Shown: positions 25,860 through 35,300 of the stretch, in pieces
Numbering within the stretch: position 1 is the stretch's first letter
How the letters are laid out: the number at the start of each line of letters is the position of its first letter
DNA from: an uncultured Saprospiraceae bacterium
Lineage (GTDB): Bacteria > Bacteroidota > Bacteroidia > Chitinophagales > Saprospiraceae
Direction: 5' to 3'
Assembly: GCA_937959275.1 (NCBI GenBank)
Contig: CALGLU010000105.1
Coordinates: 1-64,000 of the forward strand
DNA length: 64,000 bases
Notes under the pieces: model-generated
Databases searched by the model: none
Told to the model about the DNA's origin: nothing
Seen by the model: the letters and a program-made list of their open reading frames with translations, nothing else
Translations under genes and position numbers: made by a program

Positions 25860-28703
25860 ATGCAAATGAGTCAATTGAGAGGTTTATTGATTTTAGTATT
25901 CGCTGTTTTTGTGGGCAATCAGGCATATGGTAATCATATCATTGGTAGTGATATGACATATGTAATCACCGATAGAACTCCGACTACTTTCACGCTTGAT
26001 GTTATTACAAACATATTCAGAGATGCCTATCAAAATGGTGCTCAAGGCCAAGATATAGCAGGAGTCGAAACGTTGGTTGAAGTAGCTATTTATAGAAGAG
26101 ATGGTAGTAATTGGATTTTAGTTTTAGATCCTTTTTTAATAGAGCCAGATGCTGATGAAGAAGAGCTCAGGCTAAGAGGGAATATTTGTTTTGATAATTC
26201 ATTACTTCCTCGATTTGAAGCAGGTAAAACATCCTATACGGAAAGAGATATTACATTAGATATTATAGATGAAGATTATCTAATTGTGTTCCAGAAGTGT
26301 TGCCGTAGCTTGGGAATTACGAATATTATTGATTCAGGAAATACAGGGTCTGTAACAAGTACGATTCTTTCACCTGAAGTACAGCGACTCGAAAATGCAA
26401 GCCCTGTATTTAATAATGATCCAGAAATAGTTATTTGTAATCGATTTGAGCAAATCATTGATGTTAGCGCATCTGACGTGAATAATGATGATATCTCGTA
26501 TGCGTTTTTCCAACCACAAACTGCTGGTGGTCCAAATGGGGATACAGTTTTTAATCCATGTCCAACCAGAAATCCAGATTGTATATTTGATTGTGATGGT
26601 TTGATTCCAGATCCAAGAACTTGTGGACCACAGTTATTTGAAAATGTAAATTACACTGTTGGTTTTAATGAGATGAATCCAATATCAGCTTCTACTCCAT
26701 TTCAATTAGACCCTGCGACAGGTATTATTACAGGTACTGCTGATAGAGCAGGGATTTATTTGATAGGGGTTGTTGCAGAAGAATTTCGGAATGGAATTAA
26801 AATTGGTGAAACAAGACGTGATTTTAATATTACAGTGACAGACTGCAATGCCTTGGCGGTTATCGGACCACCAAACGGAGAACTCTCTGATTTTGAACTA
26901 GCTTGTAGTACATCTCCTTTCCAAGTCAATGCGGTCCAAAATTCTTGTGGAGAAACTGATGTGCAAGTCGAAAATTACACCAATCTTGATCCGATTGCCA
27001 CACCATTTATGTGGACAGTCTTTGAAGATGATGGCACAACGATGCTCAGTACGAATGATGCTGACTGGACACCAACATTTTCTCTAGCCTTAGGGACCTA
27101 CATTGCTGAATTTGCCATATTCCCAGATGAGATTTGCCGTGCTTTTTGCCGCTATATAATTCAAGTCACAGAAACATTGAATTTAGATTTTGATGCTGTC
27201 ACTGGGTTGGCCTGTTCTGGTGATCCCGTCGTTATTGATAATATAACAGCAATACCTGCAAGTTATGCATACGAATGGGATTTTGGAAATGGGATGACAT
27301 CTACTAGCCCAACTCCAGCCCCTATTGCGTATTCAATTGATGGCGATTATGAAATAAAACTTACCGTAACAGACGGACTGTGTCAAGATAGCAGTAGCAC
27401 AATGGTGAGCTATTTAGCTCCACCGCAACCAATTGCTATTACAGCGTCAAGTGGATCAGAATGCCTTGGAGAAGAAATCGTGTTTACCAACGACATCCCT
27501 TCAGATTATACGGTGGAATGGAATTTTGATGACGGCACACTGTCAGATGAAATTACACCCATGCATACCTATAGCAGGTCTGGTAGTTTTGATGTCACTC
27601 TAGATATTACAACACCGAATACCTGCACAGAACGTATTACTGGACCAACGATCCAAATCGATGAACGACCAAGCGCAGATTTTGCAGTTGTGAATCCTGC
27701 AGTTTGCACAGGCGACCCAGTCATGGTCTCAGGTCCGACTGCCACATCAGGTGTTGCCTACAATTGGGACTTTGGAGATGGGACAAGTTCTACTGATCGG
27801 GATCCAGGTATCGTTAACTATACGAATGAAGGACAGTACACGATCACGCTATCCGTAGATGATGGTGTGTGTCAAGCTGATTCTAGTCAAATGGTCAGTT
27901 ACTTTTTACCACCAGATGCATTCACTGTCAGACCTTCAGAGTTTGTGAAGTGCAGTCCTGCGGATATTGATTTTGAAAATTCATTACCTTCGACTTCAGT
28001 GTATTCGTCCTTTTGGGATTTTGGTGACGGCAACACGTCCACTGAGTTAAGTCCAACACACACCTATGGTAGAGGTGGAGATTTTGATGTGACCTTTCAG
28101 TTGGTCGCGCCCGATGGACAAATATGCAGTCAAGAAGATTGGCCATTGACGATTATAGAAGGTCCGGATGCAGATTTCACCTTCAGTCCTAATCCTGTGT
28201 TAAATCCAAATGAAGCCGTCAGATTCTTTAATCAATCGACACCATTAAATGCGAGCTTCGAATGGGATTTTGGAGATGGTGATGGCTCTACAGAAGATGA
28301 CCCAACGCATGTCTATGGTTTTCCAGATAATTATGATGTTTTTCTTGTCGCGAGATCTGCCATTAATAACTGTGTTGATACAGCTTTTGCTGTCGTGCCC
28401 GTTTCTTCTTCTGGAGCACCTGCATATCCTAATGCCTTTAGGCCGACTGGCGATCAAAACAATGAGTTCAAGGGTGCGAGTTTATTTTCAAGCTTTATAG
28501 AATATAATTTGTCAGTTTGGGATCGATGGGGCCAAAAAGTATTTGAGTCAACCGATCTCGATGAAGGCTGGAATGGTAGAAAAGACAATTCGGGCACACT
28601 TTTACCTCAGGGTGTCTACGTGTATAAAGTTAATTTTTCTGTTGATGTTGCTGGGGATGTCATGGAGCAACAAACGAATGGCACGGTCTTGCTAATAAAC
28701 TAA
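25860..28703 (+). CDS. giant PKD protein 2 with gliding-type C-terminal domain
   Basis: 947 residues, same plan as its neighbours: a signal peptide, an N-terminal module with HIIGSDMTYVI, YQNGAQGQD, QKCCRSLGITNI, CNRFEQIIDVSASD and ETRRDFNITVTDC, then five PKD-type cores (WDFGNG, WNFDDG, WDFGDG three times), then the C-terminal sorting domain with WDRWGQKVFESTDLDEGWNGRKDNSG. It differs from copies 1 and 3 mainly in having two more PKD repeats. The predicted location is the cell surface or secreted, via the Bacteroidota type IX system. It starts 50 bases after gene 1, so both are probably co-transcribed. Confidence 0.9.
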   Translation: MQMSQLRGLLILVFAVFVGNQAYGNHIIGSDMTYVITDRTPTTFTLDVITNIFRDAYQNGAQGQDIAGVETLVEVAIYRRDGSNWILVLDPFLIEPDADEEELRLRGNICFDNSLLPRFEAGKTSYTERDITLDIIDEDYLIVFQKCCRSLGITNIIDSGNTGSVTSTILSPEVQRLENASPVFNNDPEIVICNRFEQIIDVSASDVNNDDISYAFFQPQTAGGPNGDTVFNPCPTRNPDCIFDCDGLIPDPRTCGPQLFENVNYTVGFNEMNPISASTPFQLDPATGIITGTADRAGIYLIGVVAEEFRNGIKIGETRRDFNITVTDCNALAVIGPPNGELSDFELACSTSPFQVNAVQNSCGETDVQVENYTNLDPIATPFMWTVFEDDGTTMLSTNDADWTPTFSLALGTYIAEFAIFPDEICRAFCRYIIQVTETLNLDFDAVTGLACSGDPVVIDNITAIPASYAYEWDFGNGMTSTSPTPAPIAYSIDGDYEIKLTVTDGLCQDSSSTMVSYLAPPQPIAITASSGSECLGEEIVFTNDIPSDYTVEWNFDDGTLSDEITPMHTYSRSGSFDVTLDITTPNTCTERITGPTIQIDERPSADFAVVNPAVCTGDPVMVSGPTATSGVAYNWDFGDGTSSTDRDPGIVNYTNEGQYTITLSVDDGVCQADSSQMVSYFLPPDAFTVRPSEFVKCSPADIDFENSLPSTSVYSSFWDFGDGNTSTELSPTHTYGRGGDFDVTFQLVAPDGQICSQEDWPLTIIEGPDADFTFSPNPVLNPNEAVRFFNQSTPLNASFEWDFGDGDGSTEDDPTHVYGFPDNYDVFLVARSAINNCVDTAFAVVPVSSSGAPAYPNAFRPTGDQNNEFKGASLFSSFIEYNLSVWDRWGQKVFESTDLDEGWNGRKDNSGTLLPQGVYVYKVNFSVDVAGDVMEQQTNGTVLLIN

Positions 28704-28707
28704 GTCG

Positions 28708-31086
28708 GTGAAGAAGATATTTGTAAGTCTATGGTTTTTGTTGAATGTTGTTGTAGTTCATGCAACCCATATTGCTGGGAGTGAGGTGACCTATGAAATT
28801 GTAAGACCAGGCGTGGTGGGAGGCTCTTTTACCTTTAACATAAAAGTCACAATTTATAGAGACGTGTATCAAGGTGGTAATGTTGGTAACATCCCATTTG
28901 ATCTTGGAATCGATTTAGCTATTTATGAGCGAAATGGAAGCGCTTGGGAGCTCGATGATCAGCGCAATATTTACGAGGGTATTCCCATTGTCCGACCAGA
29001 TAAAATACCGCTTAATTTACAAGGTAATGACTGTTTTGATGAGAGTGTATTGCCAGTGTTCAGCACCGATAAGTCATTTTATATTCTGGAGAATATAACA
29101 CTAGATGTCATTGATACAGAATACCGTATTGCTGCGCAGAGATGCTGTCGAAGTGCAGCCATCAACAATATTATTTCTCCAGATGAGACAGGCTTAGTGT
29201 TTGAAGTTATCATTAGCCCTGAAGCGCAGCTCTTACAAAATTCTAGTCCAGTTTTTGATTTTGATCCAGAAAATGTCATTTGTGTTGGCTTTCCTCAGGT
29301 GATAGCAATGGCTGCTACAGATGCAGATGGAGATGATTTGGTTTACTCGTTTACCACACCACTTGTAGCTGGTGGTTCGCGAGGTGATGCAGTGACGAAT
29401 CCATGTCCTGCTTCTGATCCGATGCAGTTTTGTACTGCTGAGTGTGATGGTATTATACCGAGTGTTAGAAATTGCAGGCCAGATTTATTTACAACAGTGC
29501 AATATCAGCCAGGGTTCAGCTTTGATAACCCTGTGACAGCAGATCAGCCTTTTGCGATTAATCCGAGCACTGGTTTGATATCAGGTACGGCATCAGCGCA
29601 AGGTGTGTATGTGATCGGCGTGTTGGTTGAGGAATTTAGAGGAGGAGTCAAGATAGGGGAGGTGACCAGAGATTTTAATCTAAATGTGACGACCTGTAAT
29701 CAAGAGGCTGTGATTGGTCCACCGGGCAGTGCAGGTCAGATTGATAATTTAAAGCTGCAGTGTAATGATGCATCGATGATGATTATAGATGAGTGGGATC
29801 CTTGTGGAGCTGCAGTCGTGCGGATTGAAAATTTTGCGAATGCCAATCCAGATCGGGTTTCTTTTCGATGGACGATATATGAGGAGGATGGCTTGACGGA
29901 GGTCTTGCGTAATGAGGCGGACTGGGAGCCAGCATTTGATTTACCGGTTGGTCGATATATAGCGAGGCTAACACTTTTCCCAGGTTTAGTCTGTGAGGAT
30001 TTTTGTGAGATGCAGTTGAATGTGACAGCACCACTCATATCAGATTTTACTCTTGATATTGGGAATGCAGGTGCGCAATGCGAGGCACAACCAATAGCCA
30101 TAACAGCTCCAGCAGAAGACCCGAATGCCAGTTACAGTTGGGACTTTGGGGATGGCAGTACGTCAACTCAGATTGATCCAGGACAAGTCAGTTATGCGAT
30201 GCCAGGTCAGTATGAAATTATGCTAGCTGTGGAGCGGGGTCGCTGTACGGATACAACCTTTTCGGGTCCGATTGATTATTTTCCTTTGCCTTCTGGCATA
30301 AGAGCCTTGCCGAGTCAGTTTGAAGCTTGTGGTGAGATGGTGATCGCGTTTGAGAACTTGTCCTTGACAGATGCTGCGCCTTATATGTTGCAATGGAACT
30401 TTGGTGATGGGACTACATCGACTGATTTGAATGCAGAGCATATCTACACAAGTGCAGGAGAGTTTCAGGTGACTTTGGATATTTCATCAGGCACGGGATG
30501 TTCGAGGACTGAGGAGTTTCCGTGGACGATTACGATTCTTGAAACACCAACTGCGGCCTTTGTGGCGACTCCGGAAGAATTAACGAGTCCGGGGCAGGAA
30601 GTTGAGTTTACGAATTCGTCGACAGCTGCTAGCTCTTATGAATGGCGATTTGGTGATGGTACACCACCAGCGTTTAATGAAGATATCAGTCATACATTTG
30701 AAAATCCTGGTGTATTCAATGTTCAACTGTTAGCCTTTTCTCCTATTAATAGTTGTGTTGATACTGCTTCAATAGAGATACCGGTGACGGCTGCAGGGAG
30801 GCCATTGTTTCCTAATGCCTTCATGCCTTTGAATGGCAGGTCTTCAGAATTTAAGCCTATAAGTGTGTTTGATAATTTCGTTTCGTATAGACTGGCGATT
30901 TTTGATCGGTGGGGTGCTCAGGTGTTCGAAACGACTGATTTTGAGCAGGGATGGAATGGAAAGAAGGACAACGTAGGCATAGATTTGCCGAATGGGGTCT
31001 ATATCTATCAATACATGTATGAAGTCATAGTAGGCAGTCGGATGGAGGAAGGAGGCGACTCTGGAACGGTGATGTTATTACGGTAG
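28708..31086 (+). CDS. giant PKD protein 3 with gliding-type C-terminal domain
   Basis: 792 residues, starting at GTG four bases after the stop of gene 2. The signal peptide (KKIFVSLWFLLNVVVVHA) is followed by the shared module (HIAGSEVTYEI, YRDVYQGG, QRCCRSAAINNI, VICVGFPQVIAMAATDADGDDL). Three PKD-type cores follow (WDFGDG, WNFGDG, WRFGDG), then the C-terminal domain (FPNAFMPLNGRSSEFK, FDRWGAQVFETTDFEQGWNGKKDNVG). No other start fits the signal peptide. The close spacing makes a single transcript with gene 2 near certain. Confidence 0.9.
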   Translation: MKKIFVSLWFLLNVVVVHATHIAGSEVTYEIVRPGVVGGSFTFNIKVTIYRDVYQGGNVGNIPFDLGIDLAIYERNGSAWELDDQRNIYEGIPIVRPDKIPLNLQGNDCFDESVLPVFSTDKSFYILENITLDVIDTEYRIAAQRCCRSAAINNIISPDETGLVFEVIISPEAQLLQNSSPVFDFDPENVICVGFPQVIAMAATDADGDDLVYSFTTPLVAGGSRGDAVTNPCPASDPMQFCTAECDGIIPSVRNCRPDLFTTVQYQPGFSFDNPVTADQPFAINPSTGLISGTASAQGVYVIGVLVEEFRGGVKIGEVTRDFNLNVTTCNQEAVIGPPGSAGQIDNLKLQCNDASMMIIDEWDPCGAAVVRIENFANANPDRVSFRWTIYEEDGLTEVLRNEADWEPAFDLPVGRYIARLTLFPGLVCEDFCEMQLNVTAPLISDFTLDIGNAGAQCEAQPIAITAPAEDPNASYSWDFGDGSTSTQIDPGQVSYAMPGQYEIMLAVERGRCTDTTFSGPIDYFPLPSGIRALPSQFEACGEMVIAFENLSLTDAAPYMLQWNFGDGTTSTDLNAEHIYTSAGEFQVTLDISSGTGCSRTEEFPWTITILETPTAAFVATPEELTSPGQEVEFTNSSTAASSYEWRFGDGTPPAFNEDISHTFENPGVFNVQLLAFSPINSCVDTASIEIPVTAAGRPLFPNAFMPLNGRSSEFKPISVFDNFVSYRLAIFDRWGAQVFETTDFEQGWNGKKDNVGIDLPNGVYIYQYMYEVIVGSRMEEGGDSGTVMLLR

Positions 31087-31174
31087 GCTTAAAGAAAGCT
31101 CGGCCTCGTTGTACTCTGATTCAATAAGGTTATAAATACATCCATAGCATTTAACAAGAAATACTGGTTAAGTG

Positions 31175-31196
31175 CTGTTGGTTCGGAGACCAGCAG
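31175..31196. repeat. intergenic hairpin repeat, copy B
   Basis: Stem CTGTTGGT / ACCAGCAG around TCGGAG. Its core TTGGTTCGGAGACCA is nearly the same as copy A at 2394, with paired changes on both arms. It lies between the PKD genes and rplS. Confidence 0.6.
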
Positions 31197-31285
31197 TGGC
31201 TATGAAGTTAATTTGTGTGGTCAGGCGAGATTATGATTTAGTAAAATAAATCATATCATATGTAGTTAAATTGATTGTTTAATCC

Positions 31286-31293
31286 TATCTTTG
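31286..31293 (+). promoter_or_regulatory. rplS -7 element TATCTTTG
   Basis: TATCTTTG fits TAnnTTTG and lies 28 bases before the rplS ATG. A TTG occurs 12 bases upstream, which is closer than consensus, so the match is partial. Confidence 0.45.
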
Positions 31294-31321
31294 CACTCAT
31301 TTTGAATCAAATTCCTTTATA

Positions 31322-31672
31322 ATGGATGCTATCAAGTTTGTACATGAGCAATTGGCTGTTAAGAATGAATTACCATCATTCAGACCAGGTGATAATATTT
31401 CTGTGAGTTATAAAATCGTAGAAGGAGCTAAGGAGCGTGTTCAGATCTTTAGAGGCGATGTGATTCAAATTAAAGGTCAAGGCGCCACTAAAATGTTTAC
31501 TGTGAGAAAAATCTCTGGTAATGTTGGAGTCGAGCGTATTTTCCCTCTTAGCTCTCCTGCAATTGTAGGTGTGGAGATCAACAAAGTAGGTAAAGTTAGA
31601 CGAGCTAAACTCTATTACCTAAGAGATTTAGTAGGTAAGAAAGCGAAAATCAAGGAAAAGCAGTTAAAGTAG
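31322..31672 (+). CDS. rplS: 50S ribosomal protein L19
   Basis: L19 bridges the large and small subunit interface. The 116-residue protein has the family pattern: PSFRPGDNISVSYKIVEGAKERVQIFRGDVIQ, then FTVRKISGNVGVERIFPLSSPAIVGVEINKVGKVRRAKLYYLRDLVGKKAKIKEK. It is of normal length. In most bacteria it ends the rpsP-rimM-trmD-rplS operon. Here it is alone with its own promoter, and rpsP lies 4.7 kb downstream. Confidence 0.97.
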   Translation: MDAIKFVHEQLAVKNELPSFRPGDNISVSYKIVEGAKERVQIFRGDVIQIKGQGATKMFTVRKISGNVGVERIFPLSSPAIVGVEINKVGKVRRAKLYYLRDLVGKKAKIKEKQLK

Positions 31673-31833
31673 ATTTAAGCTGTTTATCTCTTTCCAAATT
31701 CTATTCGTGATCGTAATAGATTTTAGGCACAACTAAGTCTAGATTGTTGTTGAACATACAGTTAACGTTCATATGCTTATTTCTTTCAATATCTTTTCAG
31801 CAATTCATATTATTTTTTGGGTTTATTCGTTGA

Positions 31834-32232
31834 ATGTCTAGTATGAAAGTCAATCGATCTCGATTCATATTATTGTTCAGTTTATCTATCATGATTGTCG
31901 TTTCTTGTGTATCAGACTCCAAGATTGAGCAAGAAAATATTTATGGTAATTGGGAAGTCATCGCAGCAAAGCGAAATAACAGATTAACGAGTACCTTGAA
32001 GGACGGCTACTTTAAATTTTTCGAAAGTGGTGAAATGGAAACGAATATCTATGGCGATGATCAGCGGTTTCAGATGATCATTGATGGAGAGAATATAGAG
32101 CAAACTGGGGATTTGGACGCAACATATAAGATCAGAATGCTTCAGAATGACACTCTTCATATTTCATCTACAATCCAAAAATACTACTTTGACTTTCTTG
32201 CGGTCAAGCGCGATTCACTTCAGATAGACTAA
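31834..32232 (+). CDS. lipocalin-like lipoprotein
   Basis: A 132-residue protein with an N-terminal signal ending at the lipobox IVVSC (Cys25). NIYGNWEVIAAKRNN and the alternating strands after it resemble the small lipocalin-like lipoproteins common in Bacteroidota (YGNWEV in place of the usual GxW). The ligand is unknown. A second ATG three codons in is equally possible as start. It is separated from rplS by 160 noncoding bases and converges on the M36 peptidase gene. Confidence 0.7.
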   Translation: MSSMKVNRSRFILLFSLSIMIVVSCVSDSKIEQENIYGNWEVIAAKRNNRLTSTLKDGYFKFFESGEMETNIYGDDQRFQMIIDGENIEQTGDLDATYKIRMLQNDTLHISSTIQKYYFDFLAVKRDSLQID

Positions 32233-32279
32233 AGGTAGATAGATTCGAATTACCGTAAGTGTATACATTTATTTATGAA

Positions 32280-32303
32280 GTTGTTAATGAGAACACCAAC
32301 AAC
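32280..32303. repeat. intergenic hairpin, GTTGTT/AACAAC
   Basis: A 6-bp stem with a 12-base loop, followed by GATGGGCGATTTTT. The tail resembles the one after copy A at 2394 (GGCGATGTTTTTT). It is a weaker member of the same repeat family. Confidence 0.4.
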
Positions 32304-32322
32304 GATGGGCGATTTTTCATTT

Positions 32323-32375
32323 CACTCACCACTCACCACTCAAAACTCAAAACTCAAAACTCAACACTCAAAACT
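32323..32375. repeat. 7-nt tandem repeats abutting a stop codon
   Basis: Two or more copies of ACTCACC followed by about five of ACTCAAA. They run directly into the TAG stop (32374-32376) of the minus-strand M36 peptidase gene. Confidence 0.85.
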
Positions 32376-35300
32376 ATTCCACCCCTCCACATCCATCTAT
32401 AAATGCATGAAAGACACTAGATAGTTCGACTTCAAATCCTGATAACAGTTCTATGTATGTGCCAGAATCATAGTCTACATTAATACTAGGTGTGCCTTGT
32501 ATGATTTGATCTGATTCTATAGCACCATCAACTTCATAGTCTTCGTCAATGGTTTGGGTAGCAGTTAACATATTACCATTGGCTGCTGTATATTCTGGTG
32601 GATCTTCAAGAATAATGACCGTTGTCAATACATCACAGTTATTAGCGTCTGTAATTGTTACATCATATGTTCCTCCAGCAAGGCCAGATTCAGTCTGCAA
32701 TGAACCTCCAGTTGACCATGCATACGTATAAGGTGCTAAGCCACCACTTGGTACAACAGTTGCACTTCCATCTTGATCACCATGACATGTTACATCAGTT
32801 GAACTGGGCATGACTGTAATACTACTTGAAGAACATCCAATTAACTCAACAATAAGACCTGCATCGTCACAAACTGCAATTGTAGTTTGGTCGGATATGA
32901 CACACGCCGTATTCGTTATGGATACAAATCCATTATCTATAGAAATATCATCTATCCACCAACCCACATTATTTGTATTGTTGTCTTGTCCGAAAACAAT
33001 GCGAATGATAACATCTTCATTAGCGAAGTCAGTCAGGCTGATAATCGTTTTTATAAATCCACCACTTTGGCCAGACCAAGCTTGTTTACCTCCGATTTCT
33101 GTATTGCTACCATTAGCACCTAAGACACTGTTATATCCATTTTGAATGAATGCAGCTGCTGTAATGGGGTTCCAATTGATACCATTATCAATGGACACTT
33201 CTATATATCCGCCATCCCAGCCACCTTCAGTATCATATTGATGATAAAAACTCATAATTGGATAATCTGTTAATGTCAAGACTTGTGACTCTAATGCCGA
33301 AGTTTTATTAGGCCCATTAGTATTGGACACAAACCAAGAATTTGTTGGTGACTGAGCAGCAGTATTAGCGATTGACCACGCATCTGCAATTCCGCCTCCA
33401 AAATCATTGATGGTCCAAAGAGCCCCTCCATTTTCAACATCATCTAATAATAAATTTTCAGATGAACCAGGCATAGCTGTATCGATTGTCGTAATCACAG
33501 TACAGGTAAATTCCTCTCCTGCAGCAAGGCCAGGATGATTAATTGTGAGAGTATTGGCATTTGTAGAATATGTTGCTGGACTAGGGCAGACCACACTGCT
33601 AATGGTAAATGCAGCATCAAAGATATCTGTAAGTTCTATATTATCTTCTGACCCACAGGCTTTAATTGTGAAATCAAAACTGACAGGATCTCCTTCTGCG
33701 ACAAGATTTAGATTTACCGATTTCTCAATTTGAATCGATGGTACATCAAATGCTTCTATATTGTCAGTTATACTCCCACTTGATCCCTGATTAGCACTGA
33801 CACCCAAGCCTCTATTTGCAAAAACTTCCCATATGAGACATACGTGGATACCGCCATATAGCGCTTCGTCTGCTGCTATAATCGCGTCTCTACCATCTAC
33901 GAAACCAGGACTACATGGTTGTAACTTGAGGCCCTCCATAACGAGCTGGAGTGCTAAATTTTGTCCACCAAAAGTACTTGGTGCTCCAAGTGTTCCTGCA
34001 TTTGCATAATTACTATCATAAATATCAGTTCCGACGCCATATAGATCTACTAGCTTCCACGTCATGTCCCAGAGCATAGTACACCAAACAGAACCTACAC
34101 CATGCGGTATCGAAACATTAGCAGTAGAAGCATATGTCATTGGGTTGATTCCGAAATCACTTGAATAAGGAAATGGTCTTATTCCACCTCCAGTTATTGA
34201 TTGTCCTTGCAAGTATGTGCCGATTCCTCTCCCTTGTGGACCTGTATCCCCAGGTTCTATTGTAAATATTAAACCAAAGTAGTCACTCCAACCTTCTCCC
34301 ATTTGCTCGTCACCAGATAGACAGCCAGCGTTAGAAGCTCCTCCTGTTAATCTAGTTGATATACCATGTCCATATTCATGAATAATAACTCCATTGTCAT
34401 AGTCAGAATCTCTATTGACAGGTGCAACTGTACTTGTGACAACATCTATAGTAGCTGGCAGGTTAGCACGAAGTATTGCACAATCTTCTTGAGAAATCAT
34501 AACTGATGGAATAGTTGTTCCTGTACCTGACATGCCTGCTGCGCCTCCTGGTACATTGTTGCAAATGACAACAGCTATAGCGCCTTCATTTTCGGCATTG
34601 GTTACTTTTTCAACAAAGGTACATGTGCCTCTATCTATCAAGGCAACATTGCCGCTTAGGGCTGCTCCATTTGATAGCGGATTTGCAGTACAGCCTTCAT
34701 GGGTACCTCCAGTTGTGTCATCGACTTCAATAACAGTTCCTGAAAAAGTAGCTAGTGGTCCAAAGCTTGCCGGTATAGTTTCATATGCTGCTTGAATTGG
34801 TGATGTGACTTCAAATGTTGTACCAGCTGGCTGCGTCCACTCATACATTTCCATTCTCGGATTAACTCCTTCAGCAGTTATAAAAAATCGGGCATTATTT
34901 GAATCAGAACCATCTTGAGCGTCTGCTAAAACAGCATCATTTCCTGTACCATTGCCAGTATCGTTTGTTTCCTGAAAATTACCAGAAGCTTCATCAAAGC
35001 CATAATGGTACATGATGTCATGAACAATATTATTCCAGTAAAATAAATTAGTGATTGCTGCATCTTGATATAGACTAGGTGTATCATTAAAATCAGGAAT
35101 AAAAGTATATTGCTGCTGTCCTGTACCTGCTAGCTCAGAATCAGGTGAAGTTGCCGCTGCATGATTATTGTTACCATCTATGTCTTCAACTGCCCACACG
35201 TTATTTCCTCTTGTTGTTGTGAATGTTGTCGCGCCATCATTGTGCCAATCAAATGGATGTGCAGCTGGATCAAGGTTATTAACCCATGGAGAATTGACAA

